A DNA stretch of 45,244 nucleotides, taken from contig MU616758.1 of the NCBI GenBank assembly GCA_025201705.1, positions 1 to 45,244 of the forward strand, in the 5' to 3' direction. Each line of letters starts with the position of its first letter. Position 1 is the first letter of the stretch. The position numbers and the translations under genes are program-made. This stretch comes from Dissophora ornata (Eukaryota; Mortierellomycota; Mortierellomycetes; Mortierellales; Mortierellaceae). Below are positions 19,411 to 30,610 of the stretch, one piece after another. A model generated the notes under the pieces. It was not told where the DNA came from. It ran no database searches and saw nothing but the letters and a program-made list of their open reading frames with translations.

Positions 19411-21174
19411 TTAAACCACGTTCCCAAGCGGGTTTTTGGCATCCGAGTCCCACCACCAGGCTACGCCAACCTGCACCCCTGTCTCAACCATTCTCCGGCC
19501 CTTTTGCATCTCGTCCCGAAGTCCGCCCCACCAGGCACCTGTGCCCGCCAGGATGCCTCCAGTAGAAATGCCATGGTGACCCGCGGGTGCTTGATGCTGC
19601 TGCTGGTATGTTTGGTCTTGCGATGGCTCGTAAGAGTTGTAGTATCCCTGCGAGGAATACTGCTGCTCTTGTTGATACTGCTGTTGCTGTTGAAGGTGTG
19701 GCTGCTGCTGTGGGAGCTGCTGGTTCTTGTCTCTGTTTCCCCATGGAAGCGCCGGCAGAGTAGGAAGAGCTGGCAAGGCGGGTAGAGCTGGCAGAGCCGG
19801 AAGCTTGGAGAGGCTGGGGAGATAGGAGCCTGCTACTGACGCTGCATTCGAGAGTGCGGATGTCGCAAAAGGGTTTCTACTGTGATTATTGGTACTACCG
19901 TTGCCATTGTTGTTGTTGTTGTTGCCATTGTTGTTGACGTTCATGTAGGACGACGATTGATAATTGTAATTGCCGTTATGGTTTGTCGCATTGGTGAGCA
20001 CCGGTTCGTCATATGAATATGCACTGGGGTCAACCGAGTTGCTGTTGCCGTACACGATGTCCTGGTGGTAGTCATTGCGGGCGGCACCACTATTTATAAT
20101 TGGAGCTTGAGGTGCGGCAGTTGCAGATGCATAATAATTGTCGTGGTTGTACAGGTTGTTGCCTTGACCCTGCTGTTGGTAATGATTCTGCTGCTGGGGG
20201 AGGACGTGCTGATTATGTTGCCACAGGTCGGCAATCTTTGTCGAAGCCGTCGCAAGCTTCTCGCTAGCGAAAGTTGATGTAACAGCCAGGGTGCTGGAAA
20301 CATAGCTCGCTGCGACCTTGGCCAGCTTGGGTGCGGCAAAAGTGCCATGGCCCTCGGTCGACAGTCCAGGGGATCCGCTGTTTCGACCTCCGAACCGCGA
20401 AAAGATTGACCGAGAGGGTGCGTTAAGCATCAGGGGGTCGGCGGTAGGGTTTGCGGGGGTCAGATCCACGTTTGATAATGTGGATCCGCACAGAGCATTA
20501 TCGTAGGGACTGGAATAGTTGGTGTCGACGACACTGTAACCATTGACATTGAATTGATCAGGGTTGTATTGTTGGTACGGGGTATGCTGCTGGTGCTGTT
20601 GGTGATGTTGAAGTTGATTATGCTGATGATACTGATGATGGTACGGATGCTCTTGCGGTTGGGGCTGTGGTTCCACGTTGTATGTTGCAGGCGTCTGATT
20701 ATATGAGGGATATTGCTGGTGTGCCAAATGTTTCACTGGGGCCTGTGCACTCTCTTGACGTGCTGGGGCTGTTGCTGCAGTAGCCGATGGTGTCCCGTAG
20801 ACAGCAGCGGTCGATGCAATTGGAGTCGTGTGGTGTTGCAGCGAGAGGTGGTGAGCAGGAGCGGCCGAACGTTGAGCAGTAAATGGAGGGGATGCCTGGC
20901 GCGGTGTCTGAGCTGGAGGCAGCCCAAAGAGGGCAGAGATATCGGCCTCCGAGGGGAGGGGAGTGTCTGGCTGCTGTGGCGTATGCTGGAAGTAGGATTG
21001 GCTCTGGGCTTGGCTCTGGGCTTGGCTCTGGGCTTGGCTCTGGTGCAGCTGGGGCGGGCGCTCTGCAGGGGGGAGATCGGCGCCGAACAGCTTGTCGAAC
21101 GGCGACGGGGTCTGATCAGCAAAGGGGATGGCAGCAGCCAGGTCAAAGGCGGATGAGTGCTGTAGTGGCGGCAT
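19411..21174 (-). CDS. Gln/Asn-rich low-complexity protein of unknown function
   Basis: A single uninterrupted frame of 587 residues, started at MPPLQHSSAF. In-frame upstream ATGs would add a Leu/Pro-rich leader that I judge untranslated. There are two similar short N-terminal motifs (FDKLFGADLP and ISALFGLPPA), an SQAQ repeat (about residues 54-66) and long Gln/His/Asn/Tyr-rich stretches. A predicted amphipathic stretch (TFASEKLATASTKIADLW) precedes an LPALPALPALP repeat. The non-repetitive C-terminus (GGLRDEMQKGRRMVETG, then VAWWWDSDAKNPLG) is the part most likely conserved. No domain recognised. It could be a scaffold or transcription-related disordered protein; that is a guess from composition only. 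Confidence 0.7.
   Translation of the reverse strand: MPPLQHSSAFDLAAAIPFADQTPSPFDKLFGADLPPAERPPQLHQSQAQSQAQSQAQSQSYFQHTPQQPDTPLPSEADISALFGLPPAQTPRQASPPFTAQRSAAPAHHLSLQHHTTPIASTAAVYGTPSATAATAPARQESAQAPVKHLAHQQYPSYNQTPATYNVEPQPQPQEHPYHHQYHQHNQLQHHQQHQQHTPYQQYNPDQFNVNGYSVVDTNYSSPYDNALCGSTLSNVDLTPANPTADPLMLNAPSRSIFSRFGGRNSGSPGLSTEGHGTFAAPKLAKVAASYVSSTLAVTSTFASEKLATASTKIADLWQHNQHVLPQQQNHYQQQGQGNNLYNHDNYYASATAAPQAPIINSGAARNDYHQDIVYGNSNSVDPSAYSYDEPVLTNATNHNGNYNYQSSSYMNVNNNGNNNNNNGNGSTNNHSRNPFATSALSNAASVAGSYLPSLSKLPALPALPALPALPTLPALPWGNRDKNQQLPQQQPHLQQQQQYQQEQQYSSQGYYNSYEPSQDQTYQQQHQAPAGHHGISTGGILAGTGAWWGGLRDEMQKGRRMVETGVQVGVAWWWDSDAKNPLGNVV
21001..21046. repeat. 12-bp tandem repeat coding for SQAQ
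   Basis: The unit GGCTCTGGGCTT is repeated nearly four times within the Gln-rich gene. Because the period is 12, length changes keep the frame, so copy number can vary without breaking the protein. Confidence 0.85.
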
Positions 21175-21405
21175 GATGAGAGGATTGATGAGATGAGAGT
21201 GGGATGATGAGGGGAGCTCAGGCAGAGAAAGAAGAGGGAAGAGAAGAGGAAGAGGGAAGGTGGCGAGAGCGAGCAGGGAGCCGTGCTTGGTTCTGGGCCC
21301 CTCTGTCTGCAGCAACGGCGTCTTGCCTGTTCTGCACCAGGCTTCGCACATGCCTCCTTACATGCATGTAGAAACGCACACTCTGGAACTCGACTATTTC
21401 CACGC

Positions 21406-21440
<35 letters not shown>

Positions 21441-22400
21441 AAGCATGTTTGTCTCGAGGTGTATTTTTATCTCTCCTGTCTTGCAGAAAAAAGTCCGCGC
21501 TTGCCCGACTGTTCTTTTCCCTGCATCCTTCCGCGCTGTACGGATCTTTTCGCTTTGGACACGGTGCGCGCCCCGAAGAGGCCTCTCTCTGGCTCAATGG
21601 CGCCCCAATTAACTCTATGTTTTAATTGACTTTAGTCCCCTCTCCCCACGGCTCTCTCCGTCTTAATGATCCCGTAATTAATTTCACCTAGCCCGGGCCA
21701 TGCCCGATGTTTTTGTTCCGGGTCACACCTCGCCCCAAAAGATGTGCAAACATGCGTGTGGTGTGCTCACAGCGATCTGGACTTGATTCCGTTCCTTGGA
21801 AACAGCCGCGGACCATCTCTTCTTGTTGCTGATCCCGTTGATGATGCCCCCTTGCATGCCACCCTAACGTCAGCAAACAAAAAAAACCACGTTGATACTC
21901 TGCACAACTTCCTCGGACCATTCCTTTCGGTGCGCCGCCCCTTCCCTTTGTGCACACCCATGGACCTGCCCACGCGCACTTGTTCATAGGAAAAGCATAC
22001 ACTAATACCACGCATGCATAGGAGTGGAATCCTCTTGCTCCGTGGACTTAGGACATTGCAGATTCTCTTCCTGTGCTCCCACAGCTCCAGTTTGAGACCA
22101 ACAACAGCTAGAAAGATATACAGTCGCCATGAAGGAAAGTGCTTGCAACTAGTGCGCGATTAAGGTCCGCATTCTCGCGTACATGTACAGTAGACCAGGC
22201 AGCAAGGCAGTGCCGGACTGAGTGTACTGGAAGGTCGGCTCCGATTTTCCTCTCGACATTTCTACTTCCAATCACTTCTACTATACTATTAGCTATATTC
22301 TTCTTTATAGGCGCAACGGTTTATTCGCAATATACGCAATATACCAACTATGCCGCTGTTGTTACAAGTTGTTGGGTTGAAAGTACAACGAAATGTTTGT
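21175..22400. other. intergenic region upstream of the Gln-rich gene
   Basis: Contains an A32 homopolymer (21408-21439, T32 on the transcribed strand), about 235 nt before the Gln-rich start. The remainder is ordinary sequence with no recognisable gene. Confidence 0.5.
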
Positions 22401-22520
22401 CAGGCTATCCATGACCATATCGCGCGAACGCGAAACTGCAGTTTTCTACAGGTTTTGGCAGGCTATCCATGACCACATCGCGTGAACGCGAAACTGCAGA
22501 ATATCTACAAGTTTTGCTGG
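22401..22520. repeat. 58-bp tandem duplication covering the stop codon of the CHCHD2/MIX17 gene
   Basis: Copy A (22401-22458) and copy B (22459 to about 22520) both read CAGGCTATCCATGACCA, then TCGCG, four bases, CGCGA and AACTGCAG, and end in a TCTACARGTTTTG stretch. Copy B contains the true gene end (stop 22505-22507). Copy A carries a matching TAG (22446-22448) in the 3' UTR. Each copy has a TCGCG-N4-CGCGA hairpin whose stem is identical while the loop differs by one base. Confidence 0.85.
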
Positions 22521-23155
22521 GCAACAAACGCTTGACAGGCCTTAAGGCGGTCCAGCCAGAACGAACACATGTTGATGTCGTTACCGTTGGTCTCTAGGCA
22601 CTTTGTAAACGCCTTCGCATCCGCTTCGCATGATGCTCCTGACGCTCCAACAGATGGGACGGTGGCACTGTTATAGTATCCGTGTTGATCCTGGTATTGA
22701 GGCATGGACTGTTGATATTGCTGTTGTTGCGCCTCTGGTACCTCGCCCTGTGCTGACGATCCACCGCCGAACATTGACTATGAGAAAGAACCCGATAGAG
22801 AAAGGAGCCAGAATGTCAACGACAAAGCCAACAAGTCATTGACAAATACAGTTACTTTATTCATGCGCGGTAAAAGACTTACTGTGATGCCATGACCGAC
22901 AGTGTGACCGATAGTTGAGCCGACAGCGACCCCTGCAGCAGTGGAGGCCATTTGACCAAACAAGCCAGGCTGTCGAGGGGCAGGATGGGCCATGGACGAG
23001 GGTTGCTGCTGAGATGGGGCCATCTGATGCTGCTGTTGTTGCTGGGAGGGAGCGGTACGGACAGGTGGAGGTGGAGGCGGCGCCTGGCGGGTGGGCATGG
23101 TTGAAGCCCTGCGAGTTTGCTGCGAAGGACCAGCACGGGAACGTTGACGGGCCAT
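22505..23155 (-). CDS. CHCHD2/CHCHD10/MIX17-family mitochondrial twin-CX9C protein
   Basis: Two exons, 23155-22883 and 22777-22505, give 181 residues. The Arg-rich N-terminus (MARQRSRAG) suits mitochondrial targeting. A Pro/Gln-rich stretch is followed by the family's conserved hydrophobic Gly/Ala segment (GLFGQMASTAAGVAVGSTIG, then HTVGHGI). Exon 2 carries a Gln-rich linker and the twin CX9C motif: CEADAKAFTKC and CSFWLDRLKAC. It is expected to be folded in the intermembrane space by the Mia40 relay. Relatives support cristae/MICOS organisation and respiratory complex activity, and some also act in nuclei. The intron separates the two domains. The very end of the gene lies in a tandem duplication. 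Confidence 0.94.
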
Positions 23156-24786
23156 TGCGGTGATGTTTTGTTTCTGGATGTTTTTGTGAGAAGGGTGGAG
23201 GGAGTGAACGAAAGGGAGTATGGCGGAGGTGTTGTTGAGAGGAGTGCAGAACAAAGCACCAGCATCATCCTTAAATGTGAATCTGGAATGGTCGCACGTT
23301 CCCGTGATTCTGGTCAGAAAAGGCAAAAACTCAAAACAGCTCTTGGACTTGTGGGACACTCCATTTGGTCATTTTGGAAGAAGGTGTCGTCAGCATTCCC
23401 GGGATCCCGGCTGGATGTCCTGATGTATGCTCTGCTGCGCACAAGGGCTGCGGTGCGGAGAATCCTAGAATCCCAGAGGCGCGCAAAGCCCATCAGGGCG
23501 CAGCAAAATGGTTGCTGATGTCTCTACTCTATCCACCTTCGTCTGTCCCTTTCCTGCAATGTCTGAAAGTTGGCTGCTTTTCGATCTGGAGATCACAGGT
23601 GGTATTTCAACGGCATCCCCGTCGAGACTTCGGTTTCTTCTACGACGTTCGTGATGGGTATATCCCCTGACCAGTTGATTGGGTCCATCCTTCATACCCC
23701 TCACCGAGAATTTCAAAAGTGACCTTCGCCTCGACGTTGTGCCCCTGGCAAAAATTGGACACAAAGCATTGACTGCACACAACGTTCAGACATTCATTTC
23801 AGTTCAGAAGTATTCACCATCTTGATCTGTACTGATATTGTGCAGCAGTGGCCGTTGGCAACGCTCGCTGAGGTTTGCTTGTTCCTGCGATCCGTCGGAT
23901 GACGCTGTTGGGTGCTCTTACTGTTGTTGCTCCTTGTCTTTGGGGCAATGCTCAGTCGTATATATTCTCGGCTATATTTATCTACAGTCTAGCACAGTTC
24001 CCTCCATCGTGATTCGTTTCCATGCTCATGTTTGGCCTGGAAGTGTATCGCTGCATGGCAAGCAGCCATCAGAGCATTGTTTAGGGTCAATGTTTGGTTA
24101 CTATCGCTACAGTCCACATGTTGCCGTTGCCTCATGCATCGGCGCCCTTTAGGATTCTGGTCCACTCTTTGCCCATTGGCGTATTGTCTCGTCTTTGGTT
24201 TTTGATCTTATGTCTATCCTTTTCTCTCCTCTCGTGCTCACTATCTGTCTCCTTCGTTTCCCTCGTTTTGTCTTTGACCCTTCTTTTTCTTTTTTCCCGT
24301 CTTGCCCTTCCCCCTCATTCAATCATTTTAGTTAAAGGATTGTGCTACTGTCCTCTGGTTCGCTACCCTTTTGTGTTCATTCAAGTGGCACCAAACTTAT
24401 TTTAGCCCTTCTTTGTTATCTTCTTTTTCATTCCATAAACTCATCTTATACATCCACCGCCATCATACTAATCCATCACTTCATTCAACTCTCAGGAACG
24501 GCCCTTCTCGCTCCACTCTAATCTCTTTCCATCTCACCCGACACAGCTCATTTCTTTCTCCTCTCATTCGCTTCTCTTTTTTTCCTGCACTTGAATTCAG
24601 TCACTTCTGGAAGCTTGTCACACCTTGTCCAAGGTAATAAATGAAAAAAAAAGAAGACGCCCAGTAAAACAGCGCTGGGCGCCCACTTGGATGAAGATGC
24701 GTTGCAGCGAGCATCACCTTGGTAACACCGTGCGTGCTCTTGTCTTTATTGTTGCTAGGCTCCGCTGAGAAAATAAAACACAGCCA
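23156..24786. other. divergent promoter region between CHCHD2-like and RING genes
   Basis: About 1.6 kb separating two genes read outward. The right half (about 24180-24620) is strongly pyrimidine-rich on the plus strand, typical of fungal leaders. A possible leader intron of the RING gene runs from GTAATAAATG (about 24633) to TTGCTAG (about 24760). It would include a perfect hairpin, CGCCCAG (24658-24664), a 10-nt loop and CTGGGCG (24675-24681). No gene recognised. Confidence 0.45.
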
Positions 24787-27700
24787 ATGGCATCGACCTG
24801 GTCCCAGGAACGGGCCACCTCTGGGGACCGTGGGTCTGGTACACCGTCAGGGTTAGCGGTGGAACCAGAGACAACGACGTCCCAGGCGCATTTGTTGCTG
24901 AGCCAACAATCTCGCATCATGTTATCACCTGTCCCGGCCTCAGTGGCGCAGGCGCAGGCGTCAACCTCTAGTGCAATTACCCTCTATCCGGTCGAGTCTG
25001 TTCCCTCGCATCTTTTGTGTGCAATTTGCACTTTGCCGTATGAGAACCCAGTTCACTTCCTTCCCTGTTGCCATGTGTTTTGTCTCGAGTGTATTCAGCT
25101 TTGGATCGGAATGAATCTGGGTGATGATCTGCTCCAAAATGAGCTGAGAAGAGCATACCCGGCGGAAGGCGAAGTGGTCCCAGCGGCTTCTACCGAGCTG
25201 CTCTCTGGATACGAGGATATGTCTCAGTTGGGATATCAATCACGGCAGCAACTCATGTTTGAGCTGGCAAGGATGGGTGACTCCCGATCTCAGTCTGGAG
25301 TATCGAACTTTGCCAACAACCTTTATGACAGCTTCAATCACCTTACACCCGCTCAGCGGCAGCATTTGCAACAACAGCAGAATCAACAGCGGGTCGCCGT
25401 CCTTCTGCAGTCGAGGGAGATGCCAAAGTGCCCCATGTGTCGAACTGGACTCCATATTAATGGCTGGGACAGGATCGAGGAGCAGATCAAGGTCCCAGTC
25501 ACTGTCAGCAGCCGACCCAGACCCTCCAACAACACCACAACGGCGTCGCCCTCATCCTCATCCGAGTGGCTGGAACGAGGAGGTATGATCCAAGGCCAGC
25601 GGCCTGTCTCTGGGGTTGAGAGGCGGCGCGTAAGACCAGACAGGTTTGCATCGAACAGTGGATCTAGGAGGCGCGAGGAGGTGATCGGGGAAGAAGAGGA
25701 AGAAGAGATCGAAATGGAGCAAGTGAGAACCACACGAAGCCGCAGCAACATCAACACGTTGTCTCCTTATCCTTCTTCATCATCGCCTCCGACACAGGGG
25801 TCGCGACAACACGGCAGATCTGATAGAACGTATCCCCGGTACATGGACCAGCCTACCGTTCAAACGGACCGTCGATTGTTGCGACAGGGCAGGCTTGACG
25901 GCAATGATGATGAAGAGATACAGAGCCCCACGACGGCCGTTATCGGTCGACGACCGAGTGAATGGATGCGATACCAGCAACGACAGCTCCAGGCGCACCA
26001 AGAGCAATTGCAATCTAACCGCCTGCAGGCAAATGAGGCCGCTGCAGGAGTTTCTGATCAGAGCGATACGCCCCATCCTCATGCCGTTGTGGAGGACAGG
26101 TATACCGACCAGCAGGAGCAAATTCGACGCCTGTATCTGGAACAAGAGAGCCAAGAAGAACTGCTGAGAACTTTGACAGCACGAGCGGCTTCCATCATTG
26201 AGGCAGAAGAGGAATCCAGAAGACAGGAATCTGACTCCTCCTCTCCTGGGTTTGCAACAACCGTCGAAAACACCGGTACCCGCAATTCTCTAAATGAACA
26301 CACCACGCCCCAGAATCAGTCTGATGACCAAGAAGAGAGGTCGGACGAAATTGAGAATGGTAGCGAGAGGGTGCAGGCACTGCAGTCTACGTTGCAAATT
26401 GACACGTCTCTTTCGCGATCAAGTAGTCGTCAGAGCCATGGTAGCCAGAATGCGTCTAATCACTCTCGCAGCCGCGAGAATATGCATAATAACGAAGAGG
26501 CTGGTCAAGTTGTCCTGGAACAGGGTTCAGCCCAGCTCGAAGAGTCTTCAGGGAATAACACAGGCGCAGATGCGAGTGACAGTGACGACAACAACAGCAT
26601 TATCAATTCCATCCAGCAAGGAACACGTGCATGGGCGGAGCGCCCTTCGAGCCTGCGACATGGTTTGGATGGTAGCGAAGAGTCGTTAGAGTTGTCTCTC
26701 GACGACGTGGAAGGCGATTTGAGTGTCTCTGATTCTGTCACCAATTCGGCCAGACCATCGTTTGGATCTCACTCTCCCAGCCTCCTGCTTTCGCCATCTA
26801 ACGAGTCGACACTTTCTATTGAAACCTCGTCCACTTTCTCGCAGAGCATTCAAACCCATTCCTCGATCGATACTCCCTTTTCTCAACGCTCGTCAATCCA
26901 GCCTCAATGGGAGCGCCATTCATTGTCTCTCCGAATGCCTATATTGGAGACGGACCACACGCAGCAGCATTGGATCGATCAGAATGTTGAGGACGAGGAT
27001 CAAGCGAACTGTTACAAGGCAGTGCCTAGCACAGTAATGTCCGTCGACAGTGGCATGCTGCCCTCCAGCTCGTCAGCATCGACTAAGGAGAAGAGTGGAG
27101 TTGAGCAAGGAGACATCACAAAAGAAAGAGCTGCAACCCCAGCGCCGAACGTCTGGGACAACGACCTCTCAAGCGGCAGCTCGGTACAGGGCTCAAGCTC
27201 TGGCGCCACTCTAGACACCAATCTCGTCTCTTCATCCAGCTCTGTTTGGAAAGCAGGAACTTCAATTTCACCTTTAATCCGAGACTTGGACATTCACAGC
27301 CCTATAGTCATTGCAGAAGGCTCTATGACAACCATTGCGGATATGCAAATCGATGCCGGCATTCTCGCACGAGCACGATCTCATTCAGTAGCACTTTCGG
27401 ATGAGGACTTTCGTGGCAGCGCCATCCGAGAACGTCCCTCGCCGGTCGATTCACCTATACCCACTCCTTCTACAGCGCGACCACGGAATCGCTTCCCTGC
27501 TGGCATAAGCCTCGCAGGCGAGGATGACGATGAGGAAGAGGACGTAGATGACGATGCCAGTGAGGCAAACAACCCCCATCCAGAACTTGAACAGGATGAG
27601 GCCCCTGGAACCCCTGACAGTTTATCAGTAGAGGCTGAGGTTATGGATCAAACAGCTGTAGCTCCTTCGGAAAGCCCCAATGCACACGGCTCCCGAGAGG

Positions 27701-29114
27701 AAGAGGGAGCACCCATAGACTCGATTGATGCTAATATACCCACGGAAGATATCTCAGGGCAATCCATCGCCGCTGCTGTGGCGCCCTCAACTGCTCGAGA
27801 AGAATCAACGGAACCCATCCGGGACCCCCTCTCAGCCGCTATATCAAGTTCCGAGTCGACGCCAACGATCCTTGGGAGCGTGGATATTGCGCAGCAGGAG
27901 CGAGGACAGGTCACATCTTCAGTGTCTTCAGTACGCCCTCGACGGGCCACCATGTCTTCTCCCCCGCCACTACCACTGCCATTGCCCGTGACAGTTGAGG
28001 AGCAAGGGATTTTAAGAGCCGCGCCCATGGCCACAACCAATGGAAGTGCTCGTGCAGAGGAGGACCGCGGAATGACATCGCTTGAGGATATCCGCCCAAT
28101 GCCCATCGGTAGTAGCAACCTACGGAATTCGGGAGTCCAAGGATTTGATGTCGAGCCAACAACATCACCAGCGCCTTATTCTGGCCCCATCTCTACGACA
28201 GGCTCTGCACCGTCCGCCTCGCAGGAACCACAAGAAGAGCAACCCCCCGCTGTGAGAGTACAGGAGCATATCCAATACCGAACTCTGGTCCGGTACCAGC
28301 CTCGGTTGCCGAAAGCCCATGTGATGTCTGACTTGATCTCTCAGATCCAGGTTGAATGTCCTCACAAAGAGTTTGGGTGTCATGAGACGGTGGAAATGCA
28401 AAAGGCGCTGCAGCATGGCCGAGACCAGTGCCAGTTCCGTCAGGTGATGTGTCCTCGACCGCAGTGTGGACTCTGGATGAGGGCGGACCAAATTGTGGAC
28501 CATGTCGTGATGGTGGAGATGACAAGTGGCAGCAGTAGCAGTAACGGAAATAGCACATCCTCGAGCTCTGCGTCGTCTCCCTCGAGCTCAGACCCTCCCT
28601 CAATTTCGTCTGTGCGCGTGGTTGGCTGTGCAGCGGGATTAAGTCCGCAAAAGCGTCAGGTAAAAAAATTTGGCATCGGGGTTTATCAAAAGTTATCGCT
28701 GACAATCTGTTCTTTCATAATATTTACTGACATCTCGATATCTGATTTTTACTTGTTAATCAGAATAATGGAGTCCGCGCACAACAGAGGCCGCTTCGTG
28801 GTCAAAGGAGTCAGTCTGGTGGCGGCAGCAGTTCTTTGCCCAAAAAGCAGCAGCAGCAAGCTCCGCAGACTCTGTCGGAGACAACTACTAGGACTACGGG
28901 TCCTCCGTCACCTAGTCTAAATACCCGCGCCTGTGCCGGGTTGACTTGGGACCGCGAGCAGCTGGCACGAGCCACGGGGATCATTGGCCAGCTGACGGAG
29001 GAGAACTCTAGTCTCCGACAGACGGTCCGACAGCTCACGCTTCGGAACTCGGAGCTGATGAAAGATAAGGATAGGTGGCAGCGGTATGCCAACATTGGCC
29101 TCCGACGCGACTAG
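24787..29114 (+). CDS. large RING-type and TRAF-type zinc finger protein, probable E3 ubiquitin ligase
   Basis: Two exons, 24787-28659 and 28764-29114, join in phase to 1407 residues. A RING starts at Cys78 (CAIC), continues with PCCHVFCLEC (Cys94 or 95, His96, Cys99, Cys102) and is completed by CPMC (Cys215, Cys218). The loop between the sixth and seventh ligands is 112 residues. Residues 230-1180 are disordered, rich in Ser, Glu, Gln and Asp. A TRAF-type zinc finger follows at about 1190-1240 (VECPHKEFGCHETVEMQ, HGRDQCQF, MCPRPQCGLWM, DHV). Exon 2 ends in a predicted coiled coil (EQLARATGIIGQLTEENSSL onward). RING plus TRAF finger plus coiled coil is the plan of TRAF-like ligases, but there is no MATH domain. 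The substrate is unknown. Confidence 0.85.
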
Positions 29115-30570
29115 AAAAGCAAGGCGATGATCACACAGCGACGTGTAGTTTTTTTTTGGGCAGATCGAGGAGGAATTTCTCCCACGGCGCCTTTATGCGG
29201 CGCGATGATATACCATGCGTGTTTTTATGAACTAAAAAAACGCCTCCGCAGTCGACAAGCTGCGCCTTTGGTTTTCTATAGTAATTCAGATTTTATTTCA
29301 ACCAGAAGCGCAGAGTTTACTTAGGCACCCTGTTTTTTTTTTTTTAAATATACATCACCGATAACCCCTGGACGCGACGACTCTTGTTTCGCATCCAAGT
29401 GGAGGTCTTAGTTCACTTGCAGAAACCGTGGTTGTGTCTTGCCCTGTACTGTACCCAATTTTATTTCAATTTCAGCCAAAACGTTTGTGAAAAAGCGGGC
29501 GCCCCCACCGCTTGTTCTCTGTTGATGATTAATGCACGGAGGAGCAGAAAAGCTCACAAGTCTGTCGTCCGGTTGAACTCTACTTTCGGCTCCTCACCCC
29601 TTGCCTCCTTTTTCAATGTGCTGTATACCAAGCGATGTATTAAGCAGAGCCGCCAAAGTCGATTACGTGGAAATGACACTGCGGAAAAAAGTAGAGACAA
29701 TGGGCTGTTCCTTTTCTTATATACACTCATCCACAACTCGGGACGCATGTCCACAACACTGGAAGCGCCGTGCGCTCCATTGTTTCCGTCCACTCAGTTT
29801 GCATTGTGAACAAATAAAAAAAAAACGCGCTTTTTCATTGTTGCGAGTGGACCTATCTGGCTGGCAAACCCCAATCTTTTTGTTTTACTTGCTTACTGAT
29901 TGCTATTGTCTTTTTGCCTTTCAAGTTTTTGTTGATTTCGGTTCCTAGCCTGTCATGTTATTTAGTGCGTGTCCAATGGGGGTCCAATACTCTCGCTCTC
30001 TTTGTGAGACGCATTTGAGACTCTGTTAACTGGCTCTTTTCTCGCGTGTGTAATAGGGAGAAGGAGGACGTTTTATTCCTATTGATTTGCAACAAAGAGG
30101 ATATCTTAAAAACTGCGGAATACTCTTTCCGAGGAAGCTTGGCAAAAATGACCAAAAAAAAAAAATCCGAGCCAAGAAATTCCGCAGGCTAAATTTTACG
30201 TTCTGCAAAAGACGCGCATGTATGCGATCCAGCAAATGGACTAGGACAAAAACTCCTAAATGACATGTATATGATTGTCTCGGGAAAGAAAACTAAACGA
30301 ATATAAAGAGCCAATACGAAAGATTCCAATTAGATGTCTAGTCATGTTGTTTTTCTACGATAGGTTTTATATTGTTCTTTTATCGCTTGTCTAGGTACGA
30401 ATTTATCATTCCTGTGATGCTCTTGTGCGACCATGTCGTCTCCCTATAATCATATGAGTTCTCCGTAGTTTACATTCGTGTGTGTGTAGAGAGTTGATGA
30501 CCTTGTGTTCCGTGTCCCCATCCATTTTTTTTGGACGAAGGTTCAACCCGTTCCTAAAAGAGGGGTTGTT

Positions 30571-30573
<3 letters not shown>

Positions 30574-30608
<35 letters not shown>
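30574..30608. repeat. (GT)n microsatellite
   Basis: An uninterrupted GT dinucleotide run of 35 nt in the gene-poor region. Confidence 0.97.
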
Positions 30609-30610
<2 letters not shown>

